This document shows positions 23,663 through 35,619 of a DNA stretch of 64,000 nucleotides, piece after piece; the stretch's first letter is position 1, and the number at the start of each line of letters is the position of its first letter. The position numbers and the translations under genes are program-made. This DNA comes from Enoplolaimus lenunculus (lineage: Eukaryota; Nematoda; Enoplea; Enoplida; Thoracostomopsidae). Below the pieces are notes generated by a model that searched no databases, had not been told where the DNA came from, and saw only the letters and a list, made by a program, of their open reading frames with translations. The stretch is from contig JASANG010004100.1 in assembly GCA_030248215.1 (NCBI GenBank), forward strand, positions 124,001 to 188,000, read 5' to 3'.

Positions 23663-24330
23663 GGTTATTTTCAAGCGATAGAATACACAGAAACAGAGCC
23701 AAAATCACGCAGTAAAACGGGCAAATATGCTAAATCGGTGCAAAATTCGCGTATTTATATCTTCGCCCATTGATCAATTGACGCAAACCTGAATCAATAT
23801 ATATTTCCTTGGTATATAACAAAAATTATTAGATTTTTAACTAAATTTAAAATGTCAATTTAATACAATCAGTAGATTAAACTACATTTGTATTTCTGAA
23901 AACTGACAGTACAACTGGATACACAGTGGCTAAATTTCAATTTTAAGCTTAAGTATTATCTTTTTTTGGTCAATTTAATTTTACTATATTTAGCATATAC
24001 TGCTTGGATTTTGAAATTAAACCATTTACTTCGCGGATATAACTTAGGCACAATTCGTATAAGTTGACGTGTGCTCGCGTAATACGACCATGAATAAAGC
24101 ATATCTTACCTATGGGGACCTTCCTAAGAAGCGTAAAGTTCATCGTTTGAACACAAAAATTCAATTTTGAGCATTTCGCCTAAACGAAAGGTTAATAAAA
24201 AATGGACAATTTTGAGTTAAAATTTCCCCGTTTTAAACACGAAACGCGTTTAAAATAGCGGTTTATTTTGAAGCGATGCCTTCCCTCAGACTCTAAAATC
24301 TCAAGTAGCATTTTTCGCAGTTGTCAAGAC

Positions 24331-24696
24331 CATGGTGTAGTCGCATATCCGTTTCCATTTCCGGTAAAAATCAATGTCCGTTTCCCTTTCCGTTTCGGTT
24401 ATAGAAATAACGGAAATTCTGTTCGTTTTACATTTCAAATTAGATGTACATCACGTAGTATGTATCTGGCAGTTTTTCATTACAGATATACGGCAATTGT
24501 TTGAAGTGAAATCAAAATTACAAAATTTATTCAAAATCATAAAAATTTCGACGCATCCGCTATTTTTGTTTAAAATTTCAGAAAAAACGGTAAATATTTG
24601 CACGCTTCCGTTTTCCATTTCCCTTTCCGCTTCCGCCATTTTGATCCGCATCCGGCTCTGTTTCCGTTATTTTTACTATTCGTTTACACCCTGGTC
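24331..24696. mobile_element. hAT-like repeat rich in TTTCCG/CGGAA
   Basis: Left GACCATGGTGTAGTCG and right TTTACACCCTGGTC are inverted. The inside is dense in TTTCCGTTTCC and GGAAAT words. A relative of the CAGGGTGCAAC group. Confidence 0.55.
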
Positions 24697-25034
24697 AAAA
24701 CCCTATAAATAATAAACACCATGAGCAGAGAAACGTGACAAAATTTTAACAAACAAACTTTCTCTAATTATTTTGTTAAAAAGTTGCTGATAAAAAGTTC
24801 AGAATCAAAATATCGTTGACAGATCAAATTGCGAACCGCAGTAAAACGCATGTGATCTGAAATCACCTTGACTCGTCAATTTATCGCTCATCATTATGAT
24901 ACATAAGCACGGATTTTTGTATATAAAAAGATTCTATGTATCCGAAAAGAAATATATATCCAGATATCCGTATCCAAAGGACCTCTGTGCAACAAAGTTT
25001 ATGCACTATATTTGCAATTTTTACCGATATTGAA

Positions 25035-25202
25035 CCAATGCAAAGAACAGGGGCGGAACAGTATTATAAGCATATTCCTAAGCCTAAGCGTAAAAATGAG
25101 CATATTCCTAAGCCTAAGCCAAGCAACAAAATTAGTCTAAAACGTAAGCTTACTCTTGTAGTCCCACAGGAAAAAGTTCCGCTCCTGATCTTTACACGGG
25201 CC
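25035..25202 (-). mobile_element. TTAGGC-bearing TIR element, type C
   Basis: GCAAAGAACAGGGGCGGAAC, two CCTAAGCCTAAGC blocks around GTAAAAATGAGCATATTCCT, core AAATTAGTCTAAAACG, then right end AGTTCCGCTCCTGATCTTTA and CACGGGCC. Confidence 0.85.
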
Positions 25203-25699
25203 CGATACTGGAACCTTCAGTTATGAACTGAATTTTAATAAGAAGACACGAAGAAGGTCAATCTACTCTGAAAATGTTTCAAGCTCAAATTTAGCTTAAC
25301 AACTCAAGTCTTTGAGCAAACATTTTTGCGCCTCAGATTTGTATTTGCAAAAATTCTGTTTGCTACGAGCTAGGATGCTAAATCTAGTTCCAAAATGATA
25401 TTAAAAGAATCACATGCTGATTTTGCTAAGCATATATCAGCATTTTAATGCAACACATGATAAGCATTTTGTGCACACGACTAAAGTGTCAAATATCCAA
25501 AAAATAGCATCTGCCAACTAGCTGGCACAACCTGGTAGGCTTCAGTTAAGCCTAAAAATCTGGTTGCAGGATTCGTAGTTTCATTGTTCAGCAGTCAGTT
25601 GTTTTCTAACAGCTTTTCCAACAGGTGGCTAACATTGCGCAAAATATCGCTAGTAAAACAGAGTTTTGTCATTCTCCACGAGCTCAACGCAAATTTAGT

Positions 25700-26101
25700 T
25701 GAACTATATTTGTCGTACGGTGTCGTCGGTCACAGTCACCATACGGTATGGTACATACGTGAGTAATTCGCGAACGATGCCGCACCGTAACGTACGGTGA
25801 TGGACGGCACCGTACGGTGATGGATGGCACCGTACGGTGATGGACGGCACCGTACGGTGATGGGCGGCACCGTACGGTGATGGGCGGCACCGTACGGTGA
25901 TGGGCGGCACCGTACGGTGATGGACGGAACCGTACGGTGATGGGCGGCACCGTACGGTGATGGACGGCACTGTACGGTGATGGACGGCACCGTACGGTGA
26001 TGGACGGCACCGTACGGTGATGGACGGCACCGTACGGTGATGGGCGGCACCGTACGGTGATGGACGGCGCTACGCTGATGGACGGCGCCGTACGGTGTCA
26101 T
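25700..26101. repeat. 20-bp minisatellite with palindromic core, probably inside an element
   Basis: About sixteen 20-bp units of the form CGTACGGTGATGGACGGCAC, differing at one or two positions (GGACGG/GGGCGG). CACCGTACGGTG is a perfect palindrome. A unique lead-in (25705-25790) resembles that of the minisatellite element at 40795-41469. The three overlapping minus-strand ORFs here are by-products of a 20-bp period. Confidence 0.95.
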
Positions 26102-26568
26102 CATAAGTGTAACCCTTGATTTAGTGTTTCTTTCAAAATCAGATTTATTGCAAAAATATAAAAATGGCTTCGAACGTTACATTTGCTTATTTTTTAAAAC
26201 TTTTTCAACTGATAATGTTTTTACTTTAATTCAGACATTTTTGCCCAAAAGTTGCCGTAACAAACAGAGCTTTGCTAGAAAAGTGACAAAAAACATAACT
26301 TGACTGACATAAAAAATGGTCAAGCGATAAAATAAAATTTAATCCTTACAAAAAATATGCTCAGTAGTCGCTTATTTGTTTATCAAATTTTTAAGAAAAA
26401 TATTTTATTCACAAATTATAATCAAAATGTCGCAACTGTTTTCTTTAACTTTGATAACTGTCACATTATTATTGTGGTTGTGACACGCCTACGGGTATAC
26501 CTACCGAGCAAATTTGTCAACGTGATAAATAACTGTACATTTTATTTTTGATGGTTCAGTGAAAGCAT

Positions 26569-26640
26569 ACACTGTAAAAAATGGGGAGTCAAATTAACTC
26601 TTTCGGAAACTGGCTTTTTCTGACTACAGAAACTGAGTGA
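26569..26640. mobile_element. MITE end of the GAGTCAAATTxACTC family (copy 3)
   Basis: TACACTGTAAAAAATGGGGA then GTCAAATTAACTC and GGCTTTTTCTGACTACAGAA. Its other end appears replaced by the adjoining TTAGGC element. Confidence 0.6.
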
Positions 26641-26654
26641 ACTTTCGAAACATT

Positions 26655-26800
26655 AGATTGAACGTATGTTTAAGCCTAAGCCTAAAGCGTTGCAAAAATA
26701 TGTTCCTAGCTAAGCGTAAGCAAAATATATAATCTAGAATCTAAACCTACTCTTTTATAGGCCCACAAGAGACCATGGCGCCCCTTAAGTAACATGGACC
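26655..26800 (-). mobile_element. TTAGGC-bearing element, type B, left end missing
   Basis: TTTAAGCCTAAGCCTAAAGC, GTTGCAAAAATATGTTCCTA, core AATCTAGAATCTAAACCTAC, then TCTTTTATAGGCCCACAAGA and right end CCTTAAGTAACATGGACC. Confidence 0.7.
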
Positions 26801-26833
26801 GTTAAAATTATCGATTTTATTCGTGTTTACTAC

Positions 26834-26960
26834 TGTAGTGACCCGATTAAGAGGAATACTAATATTTATTTGAATAAGATGGGGGTGGGATTTAATATTT
26901 TTTACTGGGATTTAATATTTTTTACCTGTCCAGAGGGTACCTGTTATTCGGTTGTGGCCT
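26834..26960. mobile_element. Second copy (one end) of the CGACCCGAATAAGAGG transposon
   Basis: TACTGTAGTGACCCGATTAA followed by GAGGAATACTAAT. The interior then departs, with a duplicated TGGGATTTAATATTTTTTAC. Confidence 0.6.
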
Positions 26961-27477
26961 GTTATGCATTTTTAATTCATTTTTAAGAGAATATTTCTGA
27001 AACATAATGCGTAGATTTAATAATTTTTAACACACAAGGCTTACAAACGAAGATAATCTGGAAATGTCAACATAACTTCGGGAGCGAAATTTGATTCTGA
27101 ATCAAATGCTTTAAATTTATAACGTGGAAGATGTTTAGGCCGATAGGATCACAAGAACTACAAATTAATTTACGTCCGAATCAGTATTTTTTATACATTC
27201 GAAAATAAACCGGAGCAACAGAATAGTAAACTCAGTTCTATGAAGCAAAGCATTACCTACTCAAGTTTTGCTTCACTTCCGCATTTGGCAAATCTATATA
27301 CTAAAACTGGAACGACCCACATAATGCCAAATTTTAGTTTGGCGTGGTCGTATTTTTTATTCGGTCAACCGTCGCGTTTTCTGTGACAAAGATGGAGTTA
27401 AAAAACTTTAAATGTGAACTGTGAAAAAGGCATGCGAGTAAGAAGTTTGACGTACTTACGTTCTAATATAAGTTATG

Positions 27478-27848
27478 GCAGGGTGCAACCGGAATTCCGA
27501 TTCAGATTCAAAACGAGTCCCGATTCCGATTGCACAATCAATCGGAATCGTAATTTCTACATTTTGATTTTATGCGCACTTGTGATGTGTTGCATAAAAA
27601 TTCTGCATCATTTATCTATTGAATTGTTTTTGATGAGTTACTTATCAATAATTGATTGCAGCTTAGCTTTACAGAGCCAAAACCATTGTCAATTTGTTCA
27701 TGCGAGGATTTCGAGAATTGATACCAGCCAACAGACACCCTAAATCATTATTAAATATACTTGTTAATACAAATTATCCATATATAGTCACAAAATTTAT
27801 AGTTCCGATTCCGCTTTTGGTATAATCCAGTTGCACTTTGCACCCTCA
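27478..27848. mobile_element. CAGGGTGCAAC repeat, copy 1 (hAT-like)
   Basis: Left CAGGGTGCAACCGGAATTCC; right CCAGTTGCACTTTGCACCCT. It shares its whole interior (ATCAATCGGAATCG, AATTTGTTCATGCGAG, CAGCCAACAGACACCCTAAA) with 54822-55197. The 109-aa ORF over it is a by-product. Confidence 0.85.
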
Positions 27849-27933
27849 ATTATGGCATGCTGAATTTGGCATTATACGTCAATGAGTGTGTAGTTTTTAA
27901 ACTCACATGCATTGCCGCCGTACAGCGTTTTAA

Positions 27934-28380
27934 ATGGAACCGACCATCATGCAAGAAACGTTACACTGCCGTCAAGATGTAACCGGAGGTGAACAATACC
28001 GGAGCTGGACAGCAAAACCTGCCGAAGCGCGAGGTGAGACAAATTAGAGTTAAGACTATGTTTAATTTGTTAATTTTAACAAAACAAGGTGCCAAACAGT
28101 TGCCACATATGCGTAGGTCAACTGAAAAAAACCATTTAGTTTACTAATTCCATATAACAGTAATACAGTATACCGGGGAAAGCAAATGGCACAACGTACT
28201 GCAGATTTCTATTATCAATTGAAGCACAAGTATTTGACTAAAAACCTTTGCTGCAGAATGCACAGAGCAAACACTCCGAAACCTAAAACAGCGTTTTTAA
28301 CGAACCAAAATCAATCAAACGCAGCGTTAACTCAAAATCCCAGAACTGTTAAGAAATACAGCTTATCAGCCATCAATTGA
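27934..28380 (+). CDS. Unrecognised 103-aa protein, 2 exons, convergent with pdhb
   Basis: Exon 1 is 27934-28033. Its ATG is immediately preceded by an in-frame TAA, and it ends at CGAG|GTGAGAC (phase 1). Exon 2 is 28169-28380 (acceptor ATACAG), stop TGA at 28378-28380. The joined reading frame encodes 103 residues, beginning MEPTIMQETLHCRQDVTGGE and containing YRSWTAKPAEARVYRGKQ and ADFYYQLKHKYLTKNL, with a basic, asparagine- and serine-rich C-terminus. There is no signal peptide or membrane segment. The stop lies 202 bp from the pdhb stop on the other strand, so the two genes end tail to tail. I do not recognise a family. Coding status rests on clean splice phase, amino-acid composition and the bounded start, not on homology. 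Confidence 0.6.
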
Positions 28381-28582
28381 AAGCAGACTTATATAATATC
28401 GCTAAACCCCAACACGAGACTACAAAGACGGTCACCGTTGTGATTAAACTTAGGACATTAAAATGGCCTGTTTTATGACAGACTTGTAACCACTGTACCA
28501 AATAACAAAAATTAAAAACTTTAAGTACACGTAACACAGATCTATAACTAAATAGCACATATACAACTATATAAATAACACA

Positions 28583-31500
28583 CTACTGTTGAATATTTAA
28601 AGATCGTTTCACTACACGAACCACATCATAAACTTGCGGCAAAGCAGCTGCTTCTAAATTATGCGCGTACGGCATGGGTACGTCAACGCCAGTTACTCGA
28701 TAAATAGGCGCGTCTAAATAGTCAAATGCATGTGATTCCATGACTTGGGCAATAATTTCTGCTCCAATATTCGCAAACGGCCAACCAGTCTCCACTGTGA
28801 CTAAATGGTTCGTTTTACACACAGAGTCAATAATTGATTTTGAATCCATTGGTCGCAAAGATCGCAGATTGATTACCTACAACGGAACAATCATTAAAAC
28901 ATCAGCAAACATACACCGACATAATACAATTTTCTGAAAAAATATGATTAAGCTTCGTATAAAACGGGCAACAACTATATAACGATAACAAAATTTCCGT
29001 CACATAGACATACGATGAACATCCGAATTACACAATGGATTATTACTTTATGCAATAACAGAACAAAGTTAGATGGACAATAATTACTGGGCGAAAAGTT
29101 TGTTGTGAAGTCACAATGTTGATTTAATGTAACAAAAGAACCAGATGGACTACAGTTCCAATCCTCATAAATACTATAAATGCTTTTCTCCGTTGATTAA
29201 GCTACTTATATTTTACTTGTGGAAAATCATGCCTTTTAGCTCACTACGACAGCATGGGGGCATGAATATTCTGGATCGTTGGCAACCAATAGCTCTATTA
29301 CAAAACTTATAGATAACTGTTGTCATTCACCTCAACAGATAAGCCAAGCTGTTCTAATTCCGCAGCAGCATCCAAACACAGCTGGACACCCTTTGAATAG
29401 GACACTAGTGTAATATCGTTGCCAGCGCGCTCTGTTTTCGATAAGCCGATGGGAACAGTAAAGGTGTCTTTCATTGCCTCGTCAGACATAGGAAAACTCA
29501 CGCCGTAAAGAAGTTCATTTTCAAGTACCACAACTGGATTAGGGTCGCGAATTGCTGATTTAAGAAGACCTAAAACAGACTTACAAAGCAGACATTTAAA
29601 ACAAAGTTCAAAAATCCAAACATCATATGAAATAAGTAAGTTTCTTTCTTCGCAATACAATTTTATTTGGGAAACTGCACATATTTTAACATTACAATTT
29701 AGAAAAATATATCGAGGAAAACCTCGAATGATTTCTGAATGGCAAATATAACAGAATACCAGACTGATGTTAGTATTGCAATACACGTACCTTTAGCATC
29801 CTCAGAACTATACGGCGTAACAACTTTAAGACCTGGGCAGTGTGAATACCACGCCGAGTAATCTTGCGAATGCTGTGCCGCAACACCAGCGGCTGCACCA
29901 TTTGGCCCTAAACAGTTTAGTGGGAATGTTTAAGATAGATAGGTAGATACTGAGAGGATGATGATTAGAGTGTGCATGCATACTATAGAGGTTCATTACA
30001 CTGTTCTCCCTTATTACCTCTGCAATTACTGGCAAGCAGTCCTAAAGTATCTGGTTGGAATATACTAGAAAATGAATGATTTTGCAAACATGTAACTGCG
30101 AATGTCTATCTTGTTGAACAACTGTTACGCCAAAACTTTTCTACACAGATCTGCATAATTTTTGTAACTTAAGATAAAGAACCTTGCTACATTTGCCTCA
30201 TTTAAACAAGATGAACATTGCTCTGACTCTGCTAGTTTGAAGTTGTGTAGATGTTTATTAAGCCTGCAGTGCCACTTAAAGTCCTGACGCATAGGTACAT
30301 TCGCACATGGAAATAGTCCGTATCCAAAGCAAGAAATTACTTAATTATTTAAACACAAATCAGCCCGTTTCACTATCTATGAAGATTTAGAAAGAATTGC
30401 TCAAAACGATTTGGAATACTACAAACAAATAACCGTCAAAATCGGTCAGCTGACGCATACTAAAAACGTATATAACTACACTCAACTTGACAGCAATCTA
30501 CAAAGGCGTTGGTTGCTCTCTGGCAGCAGTTTTGTCTTGAATTTATATGTGCCTCCAATAATCTATTATTCACTTTTGCGAGAAAAGTAGCTTTCAAAAT
30601 TTCAACACTGTATACACCATACAAAAACAGTGTAGCGTACCTATCATCAGCAAGAGATCAAAGCTAATCCATTTCAAGTTCCGAAAATGCAAAACCTATT
30701 GCCAACTGGTGATAGGTAGGCGCTAACACATTTAAGAATACGGCCATAGACCAACTAATAAAAACTTGCCTCTAAAAACTATCGAGACATTCACGTGACC
30801 GCCAGACATGTAAAACGTTTTAGCCGCAGAATTTATTATCTGGAAATACAAGGATAACTTTGTAAAACGGTTTTGATTTTACATCTTTAATTAGACTAGT
30901 CGAATAACATTATTATAAGCTGACATTAATTCTTTTGTGTCTTCAAATGACTTCGTTTAAATATTTAGTCTTTCTCAGCATTTTTACACTGCTAAACATC
31001 AAAGCGTCAAGCTTTAACAGATTACAGGCTTTAATGAATAACATTATACACATGCTTGCGTTAGATATTTCAGCAGAAAACAAAAAATATAAAGGCACAT
31101 TGGAGAAAGCAGAAGTGTAGTTGGTGTTAGACAATGTATAAAATTATTTTCAAGACCAAATAGGCAACCTGTCCGAAAACTGCTTGTTGCTCGAGTGCCC
31201 ATTTTTGGCGCAGCCAGATATATCTGGTCGTGCCTTGGCCTATATATATCGCATTCCCTACAAGTTAGCGCATGCACGGTTAAAGAATATGCAACAAATA
31301 CTAACATGTCACAAATACAGTTTCTGAAAAATGTGGACGAACAATAAAGACTTTAATCTAAAAGCTAACCTGATCAATTGCTTGCATAGAAAAATTGAAC
31401 GTCATAAATTCGCAAATGGGTTTTAGCCCTGCCATGGCGGCTCCTACAGCTATTCCAGTGAATCCCATTTCTGTAACCACATAAAAACAGTCATCAGGAC

Positions 31501-32651
31501 AACAAATCAGTGTCTACCTTCCCCAAATAGAAACACTATGCATATTTTGCACTAAACATTAAAACACATAATAAATTAGACCTTGTAACAAGGATGTTTT
31601 CAATTTTAAGAGCACCTTTTAACTCATGCAATACCCCAAACCCATGCTGCACCGACAAATACAATTTCAAATATGTATATACCAATTTAGTGAGGATCAT
31701 AAAGAACGATAAACAAGAAGTATTTATCGAGGAACGCCAACTAACGTTCGGGAAATGAATTCAATGAGTAAAGAACTACCAACGTGATTTAAAGTTACAA
31801 ACTGAGTTGCAATATAATGCGCATGCTATTGACGTTACGTTATAATAACATTACCAGTAATAGGAGTGTCTAAAACGCGATCTTCTCCGAATTTTTTTAG
31901 AAGTCCCTTTGAAACTTTGTAAGCTCCATCGTACTGTGCAACCTTAAAAAGATTAAACCACTATACAGTATACAAACAACGTATACAATATACAACAGGA
32001 GTACATAAATCGTTATTTACAGGCGTGCATCGGACTTAAAAATATCGGAACCGAAAAGTAAATTGTAACTGTTATTACAAAATTAATTGTAAGCACAATT
32101 TCGTTGAGATATTATTTCAATAATTTATGCTTAAACTAGAACCTTAACTTTACAAAATTCTGTGTAATTTTTAGATTTCGGCATAATTGTGCAACTATTA
32201 CGTAATTAGTTCAAAAATAAAAAGTAGGGTCAAAAACTCAAGATAATCATCAACAAGACTGTACAAAAATCTGGTGAAAATATCGGTTTCATACCCCATC
32301 TGGACTGTGAGAAACACCAAATTTTGTTACAGGTATGGGAATCTCTGTTGCACATTGATATGCAAAAAATAAAAGATTTGTGTTGTTGTTGGCGGTGATG
32401 GTAGTTGCGGTGTTAACAAAATGCTACGAAATTAAACACACCTCTTCACCCAACAAAAAAACTTTATCGTCGCGCTGCATTTCTTCATCCATTGCTGCGT
32501 TCAGGGCATCTCGCACTGTCATCATCGACGCAGCCCTGTTAGAAGTGACGATTAAACGCGACAATGGATATGTTGGTGCTAAAAACTTGTTCCGGCTGCA
32601 CTGCTGCAGCAATATGCTGCAAACAGAACGGCAAGAGGCAAACAGGGTCAT
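28583..32651 (-). CDS. pdhb: Pyruvate dehydrogenase E1 component subunit beta, mitochondrial
   Basis: Seven exons in order: 32651-32442, 31942-31855, 31470-31370, 30839-30770, 29907-29791, 29579-29341 and 28876-28583, stop TAG at 28583-28585. All phases agree and give 372 aa, close to the usual 350-360 plus presequence. With E1 alpha it forms the thiamine-diphosphate decarboxylase of the pyruvate dehydrogenase complex in the mitochondrial matrix (pyruvate to acetyl-CoA). The N-terminus (residues 1-about 42) is basic and free of acidic residues, fitting a transit peptide, and an in-frame TAA sits 9 bases before the ATG. Family blocks seen: [130 protein letters not shown] and [16 protein letters not shown]. 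Intron 4 uses a GC donor (AGAG|GCAAGT). The segment [12 protein letters not shown] departs from the usual PVPIVFRG. A TTCTATTTTAAG acceptor about 40 bases upstream may be a trans-splice or 5'UTR acceptor. Confidence 0.97.
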
Positions 32652-32982
32652 GCTCGATTATTTGTGTGCAAACTTATAGGGACCCTTAAAATAGAAAAAA
32701 ATTAGCCTGTGTAAATTAAGCAAAACATGAATTAATCTAAAATTTGTTTAAGCATATATATAATGAATGTAAAGGGTAATGCTCACATTTCATGACTGCT
32801 GCTCCATGTATGACGGTAATTTACTTTTCAATAAATTTTATCAAACACAAACGCAAAAGTGATACGTAACAGTTTTTCTGAACAGACACCTGATATGCGC
32901 CTTCCGGATAGTATTCCAACTGACTGTTATATGTGCAAAAAGTATCGACAAAGAATCGGAAGTTTATGCCTTACAAGAACCT

Positions 32983-33296
32983 CAATATTACACTCATGAA
33001 TCTTGGTTCTTCCTAATTTTACTGCTGCTGCATACAATGGCGCTACATATGCATCAATGTTTTAATCGATTTGCAGCATCAACATGAGGTTTATCTTGCC
33101 TCCATGCTTACGCATGTCATATCCTGTTTTTCTGCAAGGTCTGGTGCATATGCAATGTGACATGCGGATACAGGAGGCAAAATGAGACCTCATACTGATG
33201 CCGCACTTCAGTACAACGCTGATGCATGTGTAGTTCCTTCATATGCAGGCGCGATAAAAACATGGAAGAACCGAGATACATGTATAATGTTGAAAT
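32983..33296. mobile_element. 314-bp foldback MITE
   Basis: Left ATTACACTCATGAATCTTGG, TTCTTCC, CTACATATGCATCA, AACATGAGGT, CTTGCCTCC. Right GGAGGCAAAATGAGACCTCA, TGATGCATGTGTAG, GGAAGAACCGAGATACATGT. The arms pair over nearly their whole length. A solo right-arm relative (TGTGTAGTGCCTTCATATAA) is at 33565-33610. Confidence 0.85.
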
Positions 33297-33339
33297 TCAG
33301 ATAAGCCGTAAAAGCAGCAAAACTCAGTAGCCGAATGTG

Positions 33340-33482
33340 AGGAGATGGCTCAACGATAGCGGGCTGGACTAAGTATCTGTCGGTCATGAATCATGGGATC
33401 GTGGTGGTCACGGTGAGACCGCTAGGGCAAACTGCCGCACGTCAACGCGGTCTCTAAATTGGTGGCAACGGACGACCTTCTA
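33340..33482 (+). repeat. Possible tRNA-derived SINE
   Basis: GAGATGGCTCAACGATAGCG with ATCATGGGATCGTGG resembles A- and B-box spacing of a decayed tRNA head. It sits between two arms of the MITE family at 32983, as if inserted or transported with it. Confidence 0.35.
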
Positions 33483-35311
33483 GAAAAACAGGAGCGTATG
33501 ACGTACGGATGCACGAAGGCAAAATAAATGTTACACCGAGCTACACATTGGTAAATCACTGGTGTATGTGTAGTGCCTTCATATAAAGATGCGGTAAAAA
33601 TGTGAAATCGTTAAAATTTATTTTACAAAATTTCATTGTAACCTAAAATTTACTAGCTATACAATTAAACTGCCACAAATCCAAATTAGAAGCACAACTG
33701 CAAAAACAAAACAAATTCAAATGGTTGTTGGGCTACAATTGGCTGCATCTCATGTAATATTGTCGAACATATATCTGAGTTTAATATGATTAAAATTGTA
33801 ACGACTATCATATATCCAGTATGACAGTTTTCGTGCTTATAATAAAACTTGGAAACATAGATGTAAAAAGTTTTAAAAGCGCTATAAACTGTAGTCAATG
33901 TTCAAACTTAAATTTCAAATTCTAGCGCCCTTACACCCTATAGTGGTTTACCGAATTCTAATATTTATCTTTTAAGTGACATTTCGGTCAAAGAGGAGAC
34001 TTTTAAGACACACCATTCGAGTACTTGCTTTGAAATTGGCTTCACCCCAGTAATTGTTCCACACCAACAATTGGTTTCGTGTTTCTCCCCAACGATGGTT
34101 TCACTCCAGATTCGTTTTACCCCAATGGTGCTTTCTCACACCGATATGCTTCCACGCCAATTGTTGGAACCATCTCAACCCTTTCTCCAATGAGACTTAA
34201 TTTCAAGGTAAGATTCGAACCAGAACGCCCTGTATTCTAATCCTAAAATGGACTTGCTACATCTCTTCAGCGTGCCGAGCCTGTGGATCCAGTCAAGTTT
34301 TCCGCCCTTCAAGTAGAGGGAAACATATGTATACTTGTTACTTTGAGGGGAACTTTACTGGATGCTACTGGAGAAAATTTCGTCTCCTGCAACGAAATTA
34401 CAACTTTGTCGCATTGCACTTGATCCTTTAGGTGCTTGAAATCACTAGGGGGCCGGGCGGTAAGAAGTCTAGTTTATATATATTTTTAGGGAAAACATTA
34501 CTTGATGTCTTTGGTATAAAACTTTACTTGGTCCAGCTTTCTGCGGGCCCGAACTAGCATAAGAAAACTGTGGAGCCTGAAAACATTTTACACGTAGTGT
34601 ATTAAACATTTATAACCAAAAAACCTGGTGTAGATTATGTTTTTACAGCCGCTCTGCAAACTTTCAGCACAGTTAAGGCACGCTTGAGAGAGCATCAAAT
34701 TGCCTCAAACTGTTGAAGCACGCTCGGGCATGTATTAACCGTGTGTCAAGTGTGCCGTGTAATTATACTTCAAGGGCACGTGATTGTGGAACGGATCTAA
34801 ACTAAACTATATATGAGCCGTTATGAAGACGGGTTATAAGGCGATATAATCCCGAACGCTCCGGGCGGCACAGTTTTAGCTATGTATCGTTATAGACTGT
34901 ACAATAACCCAAAGAATCGTTAATAAAATTGTATTTCGTGCCCTTAATTGTATTACACAGTCTTCCATTTTAATTGCTTTTCATATTGCTTGAATTGAAA
35001 AAGGTTTCTGTCGCGTAAGTGTGGAAATTTTGAATTCACAAGACGAGATACGACACAATTGTCTTGTCATAAAATATGAATATTGATTTTAAAACTTTTA
35101 ATGAGGTCTTACAGACCTTTATAGATATATTGCTTGGCTTGCGGTGATTGCTTAATAAAATGTCACAGTTCAACAACTGCATTTGCTTTGGAGAAACGAA
35201 TAATATTCAGCGTTGTTTTGATCGGTTTTGTCAAAGTCACTCTTGAGCTTGTCGGCCTTGTCCAAGGGCCATTTTTTTAAAAATAATTACATGTATGTTT
35301 TTTGCCCATGG

Positions 35312-35619
35312 TGGGACCCAAAAAAATTTTTGTCAAAAACTTTAACAAATTATATACCATTCCATGCAGCGTTCGGAGCTAAAAGTCCAATGATGTTAAG
35401 TTTTTTGCCATCTGGCTATTGGTTAACGAGTTATTGTCTAATAACTGATCTGTCGCGCTGCCAACGATTTAGATAGGCGCCAAATCCGTCATTTGCCCAT
35501 AAATCGTTAACCAATCGTCTCATTGCAAGAAATGTAATACCATTGGACTCAGCTCAACAAGCTGCATCGAAAGGTATCTAAGTTGTCCAACTTTTTGACA
35601 AAAATTTTTTCGGGTCCCA
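35312..35619. mobile_element. 308-bp TIR element, TGGGACCCAAAAAAATTTTT ends
   Basis: Left TGGGACCCAAAAAAATTTTT then GTCAAAAA; right TTTTTGACAAAAATTTTTTC then GGGTCCCA. The interior is unrelated to any gene. A second copy, partial, is at 18870-19150. Confidence 0.85.

Larger units (their letters stand above)
23663..27477. other. Intergenic stretch without genes
   Basis: Outside the listed repeats I see only AT-rich sequence between the secreted-protein gene and the 103-aa gene. No exon with splice sites and protein-like content was found. Confidence 0.45.

Noticed and set aside
25684-26104. Overlapping minus-strand ORFs of 108-122 aa (SPYGAVHHRTVP repeats)
   Set aside because: They are translations of a 20-bp minisatellite that stays open in three frames; no splice or start context supports a gene.
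29994-30048. Minus-strand reading [11 protein letters not shown] inside a pdhb intron
   Set aside because: It does not match any part of PDHB and the neighbouring exons join correctly without it.
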